Positions 34,487-46,393 of a DNA stretch of 64,000 nucleotides are shown here, one piece after another. The DNA is from Coptis chinensis. Taxonomy: Eukaryota; Streptophyta; Magnoliopsida; Ranunculales; Ranunculaceae. The DNA is taken from assembly GCA_015680905.1 (NCBI GenBank), contig CM027378.1, forward strand, positions 86,581,501-86,645,500. Reading direction: 5' to 3'. Both the position numbers and the translations under genes were made by a program. The first letter of the stretch is position 1; each line of letters opens with the position of its first letter. The notes beneath the pieces are model-generated. The model was not told where the DNA came from and did no database searches. It was given only the letters and a program-made list of their open reading frames with translations.

Positions 34487-35539
34487 CGGATTGCTACATG
34501 AAACAAGTGCACTTTTAGCGCATATTCACTCATTTTCTTACTCTACGAAGTAATCACAGTGGTAATAGTAAAAAAAAACACATAAATGCTTGAACAGTAT
34601 AATGGTCAAAACCAAATAACTATGGTGCTCAAACCATATACCACTTTGGAAAATTTCAATGTCAACTTCATTTGATTTAATGTCAACTTTATTTGACATT
34701 AAATCATACACCATTCAATTGTGAAATTTTACCTAGACATGGAAAAGAGAAGGAGCTAAAAAAGAAATCAACTAACCTCATACTTATAATTGTTGAAGAT
34801 CAAAGTACACTACGAGAAATGGAGGCAAGAGTTCTCAAGTTGAACGGATTTCAGTGAGAGGGAAAAGTTTAGTTCGCGCCATTCTAAATGTTAGAGGGAG
34901 AGAAGATGTGTTGTTACTTTCTTACCCTTAACTATTCATTTTGCTTGTAGCATACTCCTATTAAACTACTACATGTAGCATACTCATATTAAATTACTAA
35001 ATGTAGCATAACACTATTAAACTACTACATGTAGCATACTCATATTAAATTACTAAATGTAGCATAACACTATTAAACTACTAGATATAACATACTACGA
35101 TTAAATTACTATATGTAGCATACTACTATTAAACTACTAGATATAGCATATAATTAAGTATCCAACAACAAATGACATTGTAGTCTACTTGCCATTAGAT
35201 ATCAATTAGATATATCATCTGACCTCATATATCATACTATTTTTGTTTTTTTTTATAAGTGAATTCAGTTTATTGAAATGAGGTATGATCCGACCTCAAA
35301 CGATTCAAGCACAACTCTTTTTTGTCTCTTTTCCGACTTTTTGGTTTCTGCCATTAAAGCACAACTCTTTTTTGTTTAGAGAAGAAGGAGCATTTACGTT
35401 TTTACCCTCACTTGTCGCATTGACGTTGTTACCCTTAGTTGTTGTTCACTGTTCCTTTTCCTCAAAACTTAAACACCCATTCAAAAATTTTAAAATGTGT
35501 GGTGGACAGCCCTGCACACCTTAGCTTTTCGGATAATAA
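34487..35539. other. Upstream region of MULE-2 transposase, no gene
   Basis: Presumed promoter and leader of the transposase, followed by the 30-bp array (34945-35165) and a fragment of the 150-bp repeat family (35511-35532). Confidence 0.5.
34945..35165. repeat. ~30-bp tandem array ('atgtagcatactcatattaa' type)
   Basis: About seven units alternate between 'tactacatgtagcatactc' and 'tactaaatgtagcataaca' forms, which gives a 60-bp higher-order period. The position suggests a subterminal repeat of MULE-2 (inference). Confidence 0.8.
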
Positions 35540-36482
35540 ATAATAACACATTTTTTTTAGTTGATGACACTACTATTTCTCGACTTATAATAATAAGCTC
35601 AAAATATGTAACATTATATAGACAGAGAGAGATAATATGAACAATTGTTTCTTTCAAATTCATAAAAAAAACACCACCGAGATTAGAAAAGCTCCATTCC
35701 TACATAACTAATCACTTCGAAAAATCTTCAAACTATAAGACTCGCACCTCCAATTTTTTTTTTGCAAACTTCCACTACTGCACCCCTAAAATTTTCATAG
35801 TAAGATTATAATATATATATAGTATAAAAAAAAATACTAATAAAAAATATTCCAGTATAGAGAAAAAAATAGTAATAAAAAAAACAAAAAAAAACTAGTA
35901 AAAACATTATAATAAGCCAACTTTTTTTTATTTCTCTTTTTGCCCTTATAAAATTATAGCCAAAGACCCAAAGTCCAACCGATCAATTTGTATAATTCTA
36001 ATCACTTCCTTTCTTTCACTCTCAATTCTTGAACAGACGTCAGACCTCAACAAAAAAAAACAAAAAACAAAAAACAAATTCATAAAGGACTTGCGGCGCA
36101 GCTTGTTGCACGCTTGTCCTAATTATTTGTAAAACTCGTTATCACTATCAATAAAATTTTAACTTAAAAAAATAACTTTTTTACTTTCAATATTAATATT
36201 TTATAGTTTTCTCTACATAATAATAGGGTTATATACTTATAGCATTATAAGAAATTAACAATTTTGTTGATCTTTATTGTTTAGATCAACCTTTTTTTTA
36301 GGGTGGGAGGGGAGTTGTGAGCATATAATCTCGCACTCCCTGGCTACGTCCCTAGCTTCGTCCATGTTCACACAACTGTTTTACCTTATTCTCTTACAAA
36401 TGACGAATGTTTCATTTATTTTAGTGGTCTAAACAACTTGGTGATCCAAACAACTATAAACCGGTGACGGGATTTTTAATTA

Positions 36483-37249
36483 ATGAACCAGCTATCATAC
36501 AAAAAAATGATTCGTAATCTATCCCTCGCATATTCGCATAATAACATTGTGAAACTCCTACATGTTGATATCAAAGATTGTATTGTTCTTGTGGCTAGAT
36601 TGGGTTTGTCTTTGAATCAACATTTTGAGAAAATGGAAGTCGAAAACTTTTGGTGTCAAGCTCCTGGTGCCGGAGTTACAAAATTTCAATTTTCAAAAAA
36701 TTTGAAAGTGAAATTGTAGTACATTTTGAATGGATGTTTTTATCCAGCTGTTGTGGGAGTTTTTGTTAAGATTTTTGAAGAAATGATATATATGGAGGGT
36801 GAAATTCCAAAACTGATGCTATTGGTAGGAGATGATGACTGCCAAAATCTACAATCAATGTTGAAGGATGTAGGAGATATTGTGTCGAGAATCCATTTGA
36901 AGTTTGAGGTGTCTAAGAGTGATTTGTCAGAAGACGTTTCGGATTTTCTTAGCAAATTAATCCGTCGTTTAGGTGATATCAAAAAGTTGTCGCAACACCC
37001 TGCACTTCTCAAGGATGGAGCTAGGTTCAAGTTTATTATCCGGGTTTATAAGGCGGCTTGTGAAGACAGAAGAAATTTATCTTTAGTTGTGCCAAAGATC
37101 TAAATTTCACAATTGGGTGGCTCTTATGGAAAACTATAAACACTTCATAGATGTAATAGCTTTTTCAAGAAGAATTTTAAATAAGACTCCTGATACTTCT
37201 TCCCTTCATGATTTGTTAAATGTTATGAGGAATACTCGCACACGCACAT
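36483..37249 (+). pseudogene. Unidentified ORF, copy 1
   Basis: Three open pieces lie in close succession: 36483-36719 (MNQLSYKKMIRNLSLAYSHN...), 36726-37103 (LMLLVGDDDCQNLQSMLKDV and following) and a tail to about 37249 in a shifted frame. The protein would be leucine-rich and mainly helical, with no recognisable domain, signal peptide or membrane segment. A second copy lies at 45009-45901 with other breaks. The family is not recognised; it could be a fragment of a host gene carried along in the duplicated segment. Confidence 0.4.
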
Positions 37250-37644
37250 AAATGACGCTGCACTTGAAATTCTTTTTCCAAAGCTTGTACTTCATTTTCA
37301 TACTCATGTGGCTTATATAAGCTATAAAATAGTTTTCTTATGTAAGTTATTGTAAGTTATACTCATGTGGCTCGCACTTTTTTAACTCATTCCTTATTGT
37401 CCATTCTCACATGGAGTAGTGACTATGCAGATGCCGTAGGAGCAATGAAGATTTTTATTTTGGTAAGTATTTACTCAATATTTGTTTGTTCATGTTAGTC
37501 ATCACGTGAAAAAATTCAATATTTGTTTATTCATGTTAGTCATCACGTGAAAAAACTCAATATTTGTTTATTCATGTTAGTCATCACGTGAAAGACACAA
37601 TACAAGGGAACGATGCTAATAAAAAAAACAATAGGGAACTCTTG

Positions 37645-37800
37645 AAGTTGGTATCCATCATCTAGTTTCTTACCCAGCTCTTATATCCTCAAACAAAACA
37701 AAATATCAATACTACTAGTTACAAAAAAAAAAAAAAACTTACTCTTAAGTTTCTTGAGATCCCCTTTGGAAGCAGCTTCTATTAACTGCTTAGTTAAAAA
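37645..37800 (-). pseudogene. Ankyrin-gene exon 2-3 remnant, copy 1
   Basis: Minus-strand sequence near 37800-37740 encodes a TKQLIEAASKGDLKKLK-like exon with a degraded donor, and 37680-37645 encodes the start of the next exon (ELGKKLDDGY-like). These match exons 2 and 3 of the ankyrin-TPR genes at 48-64 kb. The rest of the gene is missing. Confidence 0.6.
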
Positions 37801-38764
37801 AAATTATCTGTAAAACAAAAAACATCTTTTACTATTTTCAGAAATTCTGACCCTCACCTACAGTGCTGCAATAGTGATTTAATATTAAAAAATATGTGAT
37901 TCTTAGTCACTATTTTTGTGACTGTTTTGCCCTTATAATTATGTGATAACTACGAATTTACCTCTACACCCAAAGCAAAATAATAATAAAAAAATACTAC
38001 ATACAAAAAAATTAAATAAGTAATTCAGTTTTGTAGATTATTTTATTTTATAGAATGAGCAAGACTAGTATAATACAAATAATAGAACTATAGAATATAG
38101 AAGAAGTAACAACAATGTTGATAGTGTTTTGTTATTTTTATGCATGGCTTCAAATTTTCACCAAAAATGACTAAGAGACCAGAGACTGTGTCAGAACAAC
38201 AAAAGCGTTCTGACTCAAGTAGATGAGCTGACTCCTTAGGAACAGGTACATGGTCAAAGTGAGTTAACAATTGAGTTATATCTTCACTAATAAGTTTTAT
38301 TTTTTTCGATAAAATGTCTTCACTAATAAGTAATAACACCGTTATTATTAGAACACATGTTTTTAGTTGATGACACTATTATTTCTAGCTAAGGTTTGAA
38401 GGTAACAACATAAAGTTTGCATTTGTTCCACTTGGTTATTTTTACTCTCATGCCTTGATTGAGCGCAATAGGCAGGATTTCTTGGCTTTTATTCTCTTAT
38501 TGTTTTTGGAAAATATTAATTAAAGTTTGTACAATCAGAAAATCTATATTCCACAGATTTCATACAAACTCCGGAACTGAAATTTCTCAAACAAAGCTAC
38601 CTCCTACATATGAGTTGAACACTTGAACGTGGATGTGGAATTTATTACACAGGATAATTTCCAAATCTCAGAGGTGACAAAAACCTGAACAAGCTACTTG
38701 GTCCGCCTTTTAAAAACAAACTTGCAATATAAGATCCACTACAATCAAATGCAGAGTAGCGTCC

Positions 38765-39432
38765 TCATTCCTCTTGCAACTGGATGGAGTTCATTCTGGC
38801 TTCAACAGCTTCCCTGTCAAAATAACATATTAACAAACAAAATATTTCTCAAGGAAATTATAACATGAGAGTTTATTTAACCAGGACACCTGCAGTGGAA
38901 CTGTCCAACAACTACTAGCATAGCTGCTTATTGCTTAAGTCCTTTAGCTTAATCAATAAATTTGACGGATATTATTATTAATTTAATAAATATAAGTATT
39001 GCATAGATTTTTTTTTAAACACAAATGGCCACATCTCACGTTTTTCTAAAGGTCCAGTGAAGTAACCAAATTTTGGAATGAAGAACAAAGCCGTGTAGTT
39101 TGAGGCTTTGAGCTATCAAATCAAGACATGGCTACTAAGGACTTCCAATCTTGTGATCGTACAGGGCACTCCTAGGTCAAATCCCTGCTAGCAATATCAA
39201 GAATGAGGGTGCTAGTACAGAAATAACTTAAACCTCAAAGCAATTTGGAGTTCTTTGTCTTCAGGATCCCGCCTCAAACCCTCAGAGAATGCATTTGCTG
39301 CCAAGTTGAATTTCTGCACTTCCGCAGTATAGATTAGCAAATCCCCAGTTGAGATATGAGCACATATTTTTCAAGGATGATGGAAAGATTAAGAAAATTC
39401 ACTCACTTTTAGTATGGCCCATGCAACTCCTT
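38765..39432 (-). pseudogene. 3' remnant of an ankyrin-TPR gene (exons 10-12)
   Basis: Exon 12 is 38813-38765 (REAVEARMNSIQ..., stop TGA 38767-38765) and exon 11 is 39313-39234 (NLAANAFSEGLRRDPEDKEL). The last 26 bases of exon 10 lie at 39432-39407, where homology to gene A stops. Splice sites match gene A. With no ankyrin exons or start upstream, this is a truncated copy. Confidence 0.85.
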
Positions 39433-40049
39433 ACACTCAAACAAAAAGAAAGAAAAACAATCAAAAACAGAAATTACAACATTACCGAAACATTCAAATT
39501 AGTCATTACTTCCCACAGAATGACAACAATATGAACACTACAGAAACAAACCACAATTTCCATCTTTACCAATTACCTTTTAGTGTCTTTCAAGGTTGTC
39601 TAAAATGAATGACAATCATCAGACCTGAATCACAATCAAACAAAAAAGGATTATCAAATACTTTTTAAACATAACCATTATAATTCCAATGCAACATGAG
39701 AATGCAGTTGTGTTGTTCAAATACATTTTGATTTTAGTGTCCCTCAACGTGTTTGTAAACATTATAGCAAATCAAAGAGAAAAGATACAACAAAAGCAAG
39801 ATCATAATAAATAAATAACCTGCAAGTGAACAGGTTCACCAACCCATTATTGCCTCCCATCTAAGCACAAAATGCATTAAGTAAAATATCTGTCAACTCT
39901 CTCACCCACACACCCACCCACACACAAAGTTCAAGTGAAGAATCCCCGGCTTGATAAAATTATGCTCTCCAACGAGAGAAATCCGACCTCAAATGTCTTT
40001 TGTTCCTCTCAAGCTAAATATTGCACATAATAAAAAGCCTTCCCTTATC
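39433..40049. other. AT-rich stretch without a gene
   Basis: Nothing coding is supported. 39925-40020 resembles 41085-41185 ('ctctccaacgagag' in both), so the flanks of the LINE block are also repeated. Confidence 0.45.
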
Positions 40050-41062
40050 AAGGACACTTATCTTTGCCCATTCTCACAGAGGGGATGGAATCCAACATGA
40101 GCAACTACACTAAAGATATACCTATCGGAGAGAGTTGTATCTATACCCATGTTCCTGTTATCAACCCTCATGAAAGAGTGAACTGGCTCATTTTCCAAAA
40201 CATAAAAGGCAAATAATATAGAACAAAATCCGAAAGAAATGCCAATTGTTGATCCAAACATCCTCCCAAAACCAGAAATTCTCTCATTCCCTAAGACAAA
40301 TCTAATTTTCTAATAAAACTCTCCCCAAATCTTTATATGCCTCTCCCACAACCATAAGGATCTGCTAAGAGCTAATACACTCACTATATCTCTATTGGAG
40401 AAAGTTGTATCTATACCCATGTTCAAAGATGGCAAGATATATAACTGTTGTCAACCCTCATGAAAGAGTAAACTGGCTGATTTCTCAAACCAGACAAGGC
40501 AAATAATCAAGGGGAAATCGAAAACAAAGGCCTACCGTTGATCCAAACATCTTCCCAATACCTGAAACTCTCACCATTCCGTAGGACAAATCTAATTTTC
40601 TTATGAAATTCTCCCCAAACTCTTCAAAATGACTCTCCAATCCCCCACAACCATAAGAACCAATTACGAGCTACTACGCTCATGATATCCCTATCGGAGA
40701 GAGCTCTATCTATTCCTATGTTCCAAGTTACATTACAGTCATTAATCCTCATAAAAGAGCGAATTGGATGATTTTTCAAAACAGGTAAGGCAAATAATCT
40801 AGGGTAAGTACAAAATAAAGGCCTATCGTTGATCCACCAAACATCCTCCCAAAACCTGAAACACTCTCCCTTCCTTAAGACAAATCTAATTTTCTTACGA
40901 AGCTCTCCCCAAACTCTTAAAATGCCTTTCCAAACCTCACAACTACAAGGACTTATTACAGGGTCAGTCAAGTACTTAAACACCATAAATGACTCTCCAA
41001 ACCTAGACACGGTCGCCTTTCTCCAAAGGCTATCCCTGGCTGTCTTCCACAAATCTCCACAG
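40050..41062 (-). mobile_element. Triplicated L1 LINE ORF2 fragment
   Basis: The minus-strand frame 41052-40624 reads FVLRKGECFRFWEDVWWIND, then YPRLFAL, and DRALSDRDIMSVV. This is the region between reverse transcriptase and the zinc-binding domain of plant L1 ORF2. The same roughly 291-bp unit is present three times: 'gacaaatctaattttc' recurs near 40295, 40585 and 40878. Each unit has decayed differently. The element is a 5'- and 3'-truncated fossil LINE that was then duplicated in tandem. Confidence 0.8.
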
Positions 41063-41699
41063 CCACTTGCCTAGTCCCTCCCACCACAATTTCAAGCAAA
41101 GGATCCCCTTCTTGAAAAAATAGTACTCTCCAACGAGAGTGGTCTCAACTATTTTTTCTTCCTCTCAAGCTAAAATGCTAAATACTGAACATAATAGTGA
41201 AAGGAATAAACCAGGGAAATATGCTCCCTCGAATAATCAAGAGCTACATGATCCCCCTCTATGAAATCACACAAATGCAAAACATTACTGACTGAATAAG
41301 AAAATAACACCAAATTTTCCAAAAAAAAAAAGAGGGGAGGGGACAACGGCTGAGTATAAGAAACAAGCTCCCAATCTGACACACACAAACAACTTTCTTT
41401 TTATGAGAACATCTACATTTAAGATAATATCTTGCATTGCAAACCAACTGAAGATCAAGGCTTAGGAAGGAACTGAGGAGTCTAAAAACCGAAATACAAA
41501 TACTTGGGACGGTTGTAGTATGCAAACAAACTAAAATGGCATAATGCAATCTAGCACACACTGGATAAACAAGTTGTCAGACATATAATAGAACAAACAT
41601 GAATTGGAAAAGTAAAGGCATGCAAATTGAAAAGAATCACATACAAACAATAAGTCATTCAAATTCTACTCACGCTTGTCACAACATCTTCGACATAAC

Positions 41700-42795
41700 A
41701 ATAGGGAGTGTAAAATTTTGAAGAAGCTAGGGGGACAAACGCAGAGGAGGAGCATCTCCGCTTTCTTCATCTTCTCCCCGTACTTCAACCCTAAATGTGG
41801 AGCACTGAAGGACATTGGCGTGAAACATAGTTAACCAAACAAGAGCCAATACCCCATTTCCAGAAGCGTATGTTTCGGGGAACCATGGCATTCAGGATAT
41901 CGTTCTGGAATAGTCTTAAGATCTGGTGCGCCCAACTCCTCAAAAGGGGGAAGCAGTTGTTTCTTATGGAGATCGTACGCATATATTGTCCCAGCATAAC
42001 TCCAAATCAAAAAAGAATCAGCCAGCACCACAACTCTATCACTCCACCAAGGGAACATGTAAGGCGCAGGATGACCGGGATCAGAGAGCCAGAGATTATG
42101 GTCAAGATCGTAGATAGTGATGACTTCAGGATGAGGTAAGTAAAAAAGGATCTGACTGCTATTTTTGACCAGGGCATATGATGTTATACCAAGCTCTCGT
42201 GTAGGAGGGGTAAGATAAACCCATATATTTGTTGCAATGTCGTAGCACTCACCCCAGTAAGCAAGGCCAGGTTGCAAAAGGAGTTTGTCGGGTTGAGCTC
42301 CTCCAAACACATAAATCTTATTTCTGACAGCGATAGCAGTATGTTCTGGTTACTTGCATGGGTGCCAGCTCATCATCCCAACTTCTAGTACTTGTATCAT
42401 GAGCAAAAACCCGACGACTGGAGTCTGTGTTGTAACCATATAAAACCTCCTCGCCAGGCAAATATGAACCACCAATGAAATATATCTTTGATCCCAGACA
42501 GTATTAGCGAAATGATCGATTTTGGCTAAATGGGGCGGATATGATGAAAGTAGAGGATCATCACCTACACCATAGAGCGGATTCAGATGGTAACCATCAA
42601 AACTGTGTGGATCGATGACGAGCCAACCAGGTCACATATCTTCACAAGGTTTTTGACCACATACATAGATCAATTTCTCTCTTCTGTAATTTTTTTCTTC
42701 AGTGCTGCTGTCGTAATCTTTCTCCTCTTTGTTGCCTCCTCTTCCGCCCCTACGTTATCCAACTCTCGCTTTGTCGCCTCTACTATTGAACCCAT
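41700..42795 (-). pseudogene. Kelch-repeat protein pseudogene, intronless
   Basis: From ATG 42795 the minus strand encodes a basic start (MGSIVEATKRELDNV..., then TKRRK). A kelch repeat follows in a second frame (SKIYFIGGSYLPGEE, 42480-42370), then further kelch-type blocks in 42310-41831 (NKIYVFGGAQPDK; YDIATNIWVYL; YDLDHNLWLSDPGHPAP; YAYDLHKKQLLPPF). At least three frame changes or stops separate the parts, so no full protein can form. Absence of introns fits a plant kelch/F-box-kelch gene or a retrocopy. A CT-rich run just upstream (42800-42815) may be leader. Confidence 0.7.
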
Positions 42796-44006
42796 TTTTC
42801 TCTCTCTCTCTCTGGATATAGTAGTGCCTTATGCTTTTCGTTTAATTAGGGCTACCTTGTTTCTTGATCTCCAAGTCTTCATTCCAACTAGTGTGAGGCC
42901 CGGATTTGGACCTTGTGACTATCCACTTAATTGCAATTTCCCAATTCACCAGCGAAACCGAGACGAGTCACAATTACCTCGGGCTGAAGGGATTTTCTGC
43001 AATCTTAAGTGGCTCAACGGATTGTTTGTGCCAAAGAAACCGAAAGCATCCAAAAAAAACAAAAATAAAAAACAATGCTAATTACCCCTATAAGTTTCCT
43101 CATGTTTCTCAATCTTCATGCCACAGCTCTATTAGCTGTTCTTCCCACCTTCATTTTCAAGCCCTACATACCAATGGAGATGCTCTAGTTACATTAAAAC
43201 ATACATGTTTCTCCTCATACCAACTATAGATCAAGACATCCGCAGAGTGTCGAAGTGTCGTTCTTCCCTCATTCCGATCAGTGAAAAAATTGACGGGAGC
43301 CTCATTTTTGTACCCAAACTGTATCAAATAAGATGTCTCTTACATGATTATGTTAGGTATTTGAAACCTGGAAAATGTCTATAATGTGCTGCATGCATCC
43401 AGTCTACTCGTTTTAAATACAGGACAAATACCACCATCATAGTACAAAGGGATCATGAGATGATACTGGAGAGTAGCACTATACTCCACCAGCTACATAT
43501 GGTGTCCCAGTCCCTTCATCGGAATATATAGCAAGTATAAAATCTTTTGCATGTTCCGATTGCAAGTATCCTATAGACGTCTTAGAGAAAAAAGAGAGAT
43601 CACGCCAAAAGTGTTGTTTCGGGTATGGTCACGTTGTACATACATAACCGTCCACCCGCCTTTTGTACGAAAATTTTAAAAAAGCCGTACGGAAAGATAC
43701 GGTTGGTAAATTGGTTATTTTTCTAACTTTCATTGAGCGGGATTTCTCGGCTATTATTCTCTATTTCTCTTCTTATTTTTTTGGAAAAGATTAATTAATT
43801 AAAGTTTGTAAGGACGATTTTCTCCATAGAACACTACAATCAGAAAATCTACATTCAACAGATTTCATACAAATTCCGGCATTGAAATTTCTCAAGCAAA
43901 GCTACCTCCTACATATGAGTGAGTCAGAACTGAACAAAACCCATCTAACTCGTTAAGAACATGGACAGGGTCAAAGTGAGTCAACAGCTGACGTATATAC
44001 TTCTAA
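42796..44006. other. Spacer with a partial duplicate of the segmental repeat
   Basis: From about 43735 to 44006 the sequence resembles 38455-38630 and 46790-46925, so parts of the duplicated segment occur a third time. No gene was recognised; the plus-strand frame at 42587-43081 is an antisense shadow of the kelch pseudogene and its upstream flank. Confidence 0.5.
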
Positions 44007-44288
44007 TAAGTAATAACACATTTGTTTTTAGTTGATGACACTATTATTTCTCTCTAACGACATATAATAATAAGGTCAAAACATGTAACATTATATAAAC
44101 AATGAGAGATAATATGAACAATTGTTTCTTTCAAGCTCAGAAAAAAACACTCCCGATATTAGAAAAGCTCCACTACCACACAACTAATTACTTCGAAAAA
44201 TCTTCAAAAACTATAATGACTCGCATCTCCAATTTTTTTTTGCAAACTTCTACTACCACACCCCAAAATTTTCAACACAACTATAGTA

Positions 44289-44290
44289 AG

Positions 44291-44363
<73 letters not shown>
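44289..44363. repeat. (TA)n microsatellite
   Basis: About 37 TA units. Copy 1 has only a short 'atatatatata' at the matching place (35811-35820). Confidence 0.95.
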
Positions 44364-44365
<2 letters not shown>

Positions 44366-45008
44366 AAAAAAAAATACTAATAAAAAATATTTCAGTATAG
44401 AAAAAAAACAAATAGTAATAAAAAAAAACTAATAAAAATATTATAATAAACCAACTTTTTTTTATTTCTCTTTTTGTCCTTACAAAATTATAGCCAAAGA
44501 CCCAAAACTCAACCGATCAATTTGTATAATTCTAATCACCCATAACAAATACGTAAGCTCTCATTCCTTTCTTTCACTCTCAATTATTGAACTCACATCA
44601 GAGCTCAACCAAAAAAACAAAAAACAAATTCATAAAAGATTTGCGGCGCAGCTTGTTGCACGCTTGTCCTAATTATTTGTAAAACTCGTTATCACTATCA
44701 ATAAAATTTTAACTTAAAAAAAACAACTTTTTTACTTTCAATGTTAATATTTTATAGTTTTCTCCACATAATAGTAGGGTTATATACTTATAGCATTATA
44801 AGAAGTTAACAATTTTGTTGATCGATCTTTATTGTTTAGATCGACCTTTTTTTTTAGGGTGGGAGGGGAGTTGTGAGCATATAATTTCGCACCCCCTAGC
44901 TCGTCCATGTTCACACAACTGCTTTACCCTATTCTCTTACCAATGACGAATGTTTCATTTATTTTGGTGGTCCAAACAACTATAAGCCGGTGACGGGATT
45001 TCTAATTA

Positions 45009-45901
45009 ATGAACCAGCTACCCTACAAAAAAATGATTCGTAATCTATCCCTCGCATATTCGCATAATAACATTGTGAAACTCCTACATGTTGATATCAA
45101 AGCTCGTATTGTTCTTGTGGCTAGATTGGGTTTGTCTTTGAATCAACATTTTGAGAAAATGAAAGTCGAAAACTTTTGGTGTCAAGTACCTGGTGTCGGA
45201 GTTACAAAATTTTGATTTTCATAAAATTTGAAAGTGAAATTATGGTACATTTTGAATGGATGTTTTCATCTAGTTGTTGTGGGAGTTTTTGTTAAGATTT
45301 TTGAATAAATGATATATATGGAGGGTGAAATTCCGAAACTGACGCTATTGTTAGGAGATGATGACCGCCAAAATCTACAATCAATGTTGAAGGATGTAGG
45401 AGATATTGTGTCAAGAATCCGTTTGAAGTTTGAGGTGTCTGAGAGTGATTTGTCGGAAGAAGTTTTGAATTTTTTTAGCAAATTAAACCATCATTTTAAT
45501 TAGGTGATATCAAAAAGTTGTCGCAACACCCTGCACTTCTCAAGGATGGAGCTAGGTTTAAGTTTATTGTCTGGGTTTATAAGGCGGCTCGTGAAGATAG
45601 AAGAATTTTATCTTTAGTTGTGCAAAACCAAGGATCTAAATTTCACAATTGGGTGGCTCTTATGGAAAGCTATAAACACTTCAAAGATGTAATAGCTTTT
45701 TCAAGAAGAATTTTGAATAAGACTCTCGATACTTCTTCCCTTCATGAGTTGTTAAATGCTATGAGGAATACTCGCACGCACAAAAATGAAGAGATTCCAG
45801 TATTTGGGTATTCTAAAAAGGTATGTAAGCCTCCGTTTAGTCCAATTCCCCATAAGAGTGACACTGAGTATTCAAAGGAGGAAGCCAAGGCTGCACTTTA
45901 A
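45009..45901 (+). pseudogene. Unidentified ORF, copy 2
   Basis: This is the paralogue of 36483-37249. Pieces are 45009-45215 (MNQLPYKKMIRNLSLAYSHN...), 45309-45503 and 45518-45901 (RFKFIVWVYKAAREDRRILS..., ending SKEEAKAAL). The third piece is longer than in copy 1 and shows the likely natural C-terminus. At least two frame changes separate the pieces. The family is not recognised. Confidence 0.4.
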
Positions 45902-46174
45902 ATTCTTTTTCCAAAGCTTGCACTTCATCTTCATACTCATGTGGCTTATGTAAGCTATAAAGTAGTTTTCTTATGTAAGTTATTGTAAGTTATACTCATG
46001 TGGCTCACACTTTTTAAACTTATTCTTTATTGTCCATTCTCAGAGGGAGTAGTGACTATGCAAATGCTATAGGAGTAATGAAGATTTTCATTTTGGTAAG
46101 TATTTACTCAATATTTGTTTGTTCATGTTAGTCATCATGTGAAAAACACAATACAAGGAACGATGCTAATAAAA

Positions 46175-46393
46175 AAAACAATAGGGGACTCTCGAGGTTG
46201 GTATCCATCATCCAATTTCTTACCCAGCTCTTATATCCCAAAACAAAACAAAATATCAATACTACTAGTTACAAATCCTAGAACAAAAAAAAAAAAAAAA
46301 AAAAAACAAAAACAATACAAAACTTACTCTTGAGTTTCTTGAGATCCCCTTTGGAAGCAGCTTCTATTAACTGCTTAGTTAAAGATTTTTTAT
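46175..46393 (-). pseudogene. Ankyrin-gene exon 2-3 remnant, copy 2
   Basis: Exon 46393-46328 (66 bp, the length of exon 2 in gene B) has a good acceptor and donor and encodes DKKSLTKQLIEAASKGDLKK. Upstream of 46233 the next exon starts with LGKKLDDGY and then loses similarity. It is a 5' fragment of a further ankyrin-TPR paralogue. Confidence 0.75.

Larger units (their letters stand above)
25900..35260 (-). mobile_element. MULE-2: FAR1-type Mutator-like element with a Ulp1-like cargo gene (limits approximate)
   Basis: The transposase and the minus-strand Ulp1-like gene lie in the same orientation, about 750 bp apart, and repeat arrays bound them: 87-bp units on the left (25985-26815) and 30-bp units on the right (34945-35165). 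MULEs carrying Ulp1-like genes are known in plants (KAONASHI-type, CUMULE). No terminal inverted repeat or target duplication could be fixed. It is also possible that the element extends left to about 21 kb and includes the plus-strand Ulp1-like gene, because that gene's intron carries the same 87-bp repeats. Confidence 0.55.
35540..39432. repeat. Segmental duplication, copy 1
   Basis: It matches 44007-48752 in order and orientation and looks highly similar by eye (identity not computed). It contains an unidentified ORF, an ankyrin exon remnant and exons 12, 11 and part of 10 of an ankyrin-TPR gene. The match ends abruptly inside exon 10 at 39432 ('gcaactcctt' is the last shared sequence). 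Confidence 0.9.

Noticed and set aside
39128-39184. tRNA-derived SINE: A-box-like 'tggctactaagg' and B-box-like 'ggtcaaatccc' about 45 bp apart (also near 48450-48500)
   Set aside because: The A-box part aligns with the matching intron of gene B ('catggatactaac' near 58036), so it is ancestral intron sequence and not an insertion. No borders or A-tail were found.
42587-43081. 164-residue plus-strand ORF, partly hydrophobic
   Set aside because: It is antisense to the N-terminal part and flank of the kelch pseudogene; its hydrophobic run comes from translating the CT-rich region.
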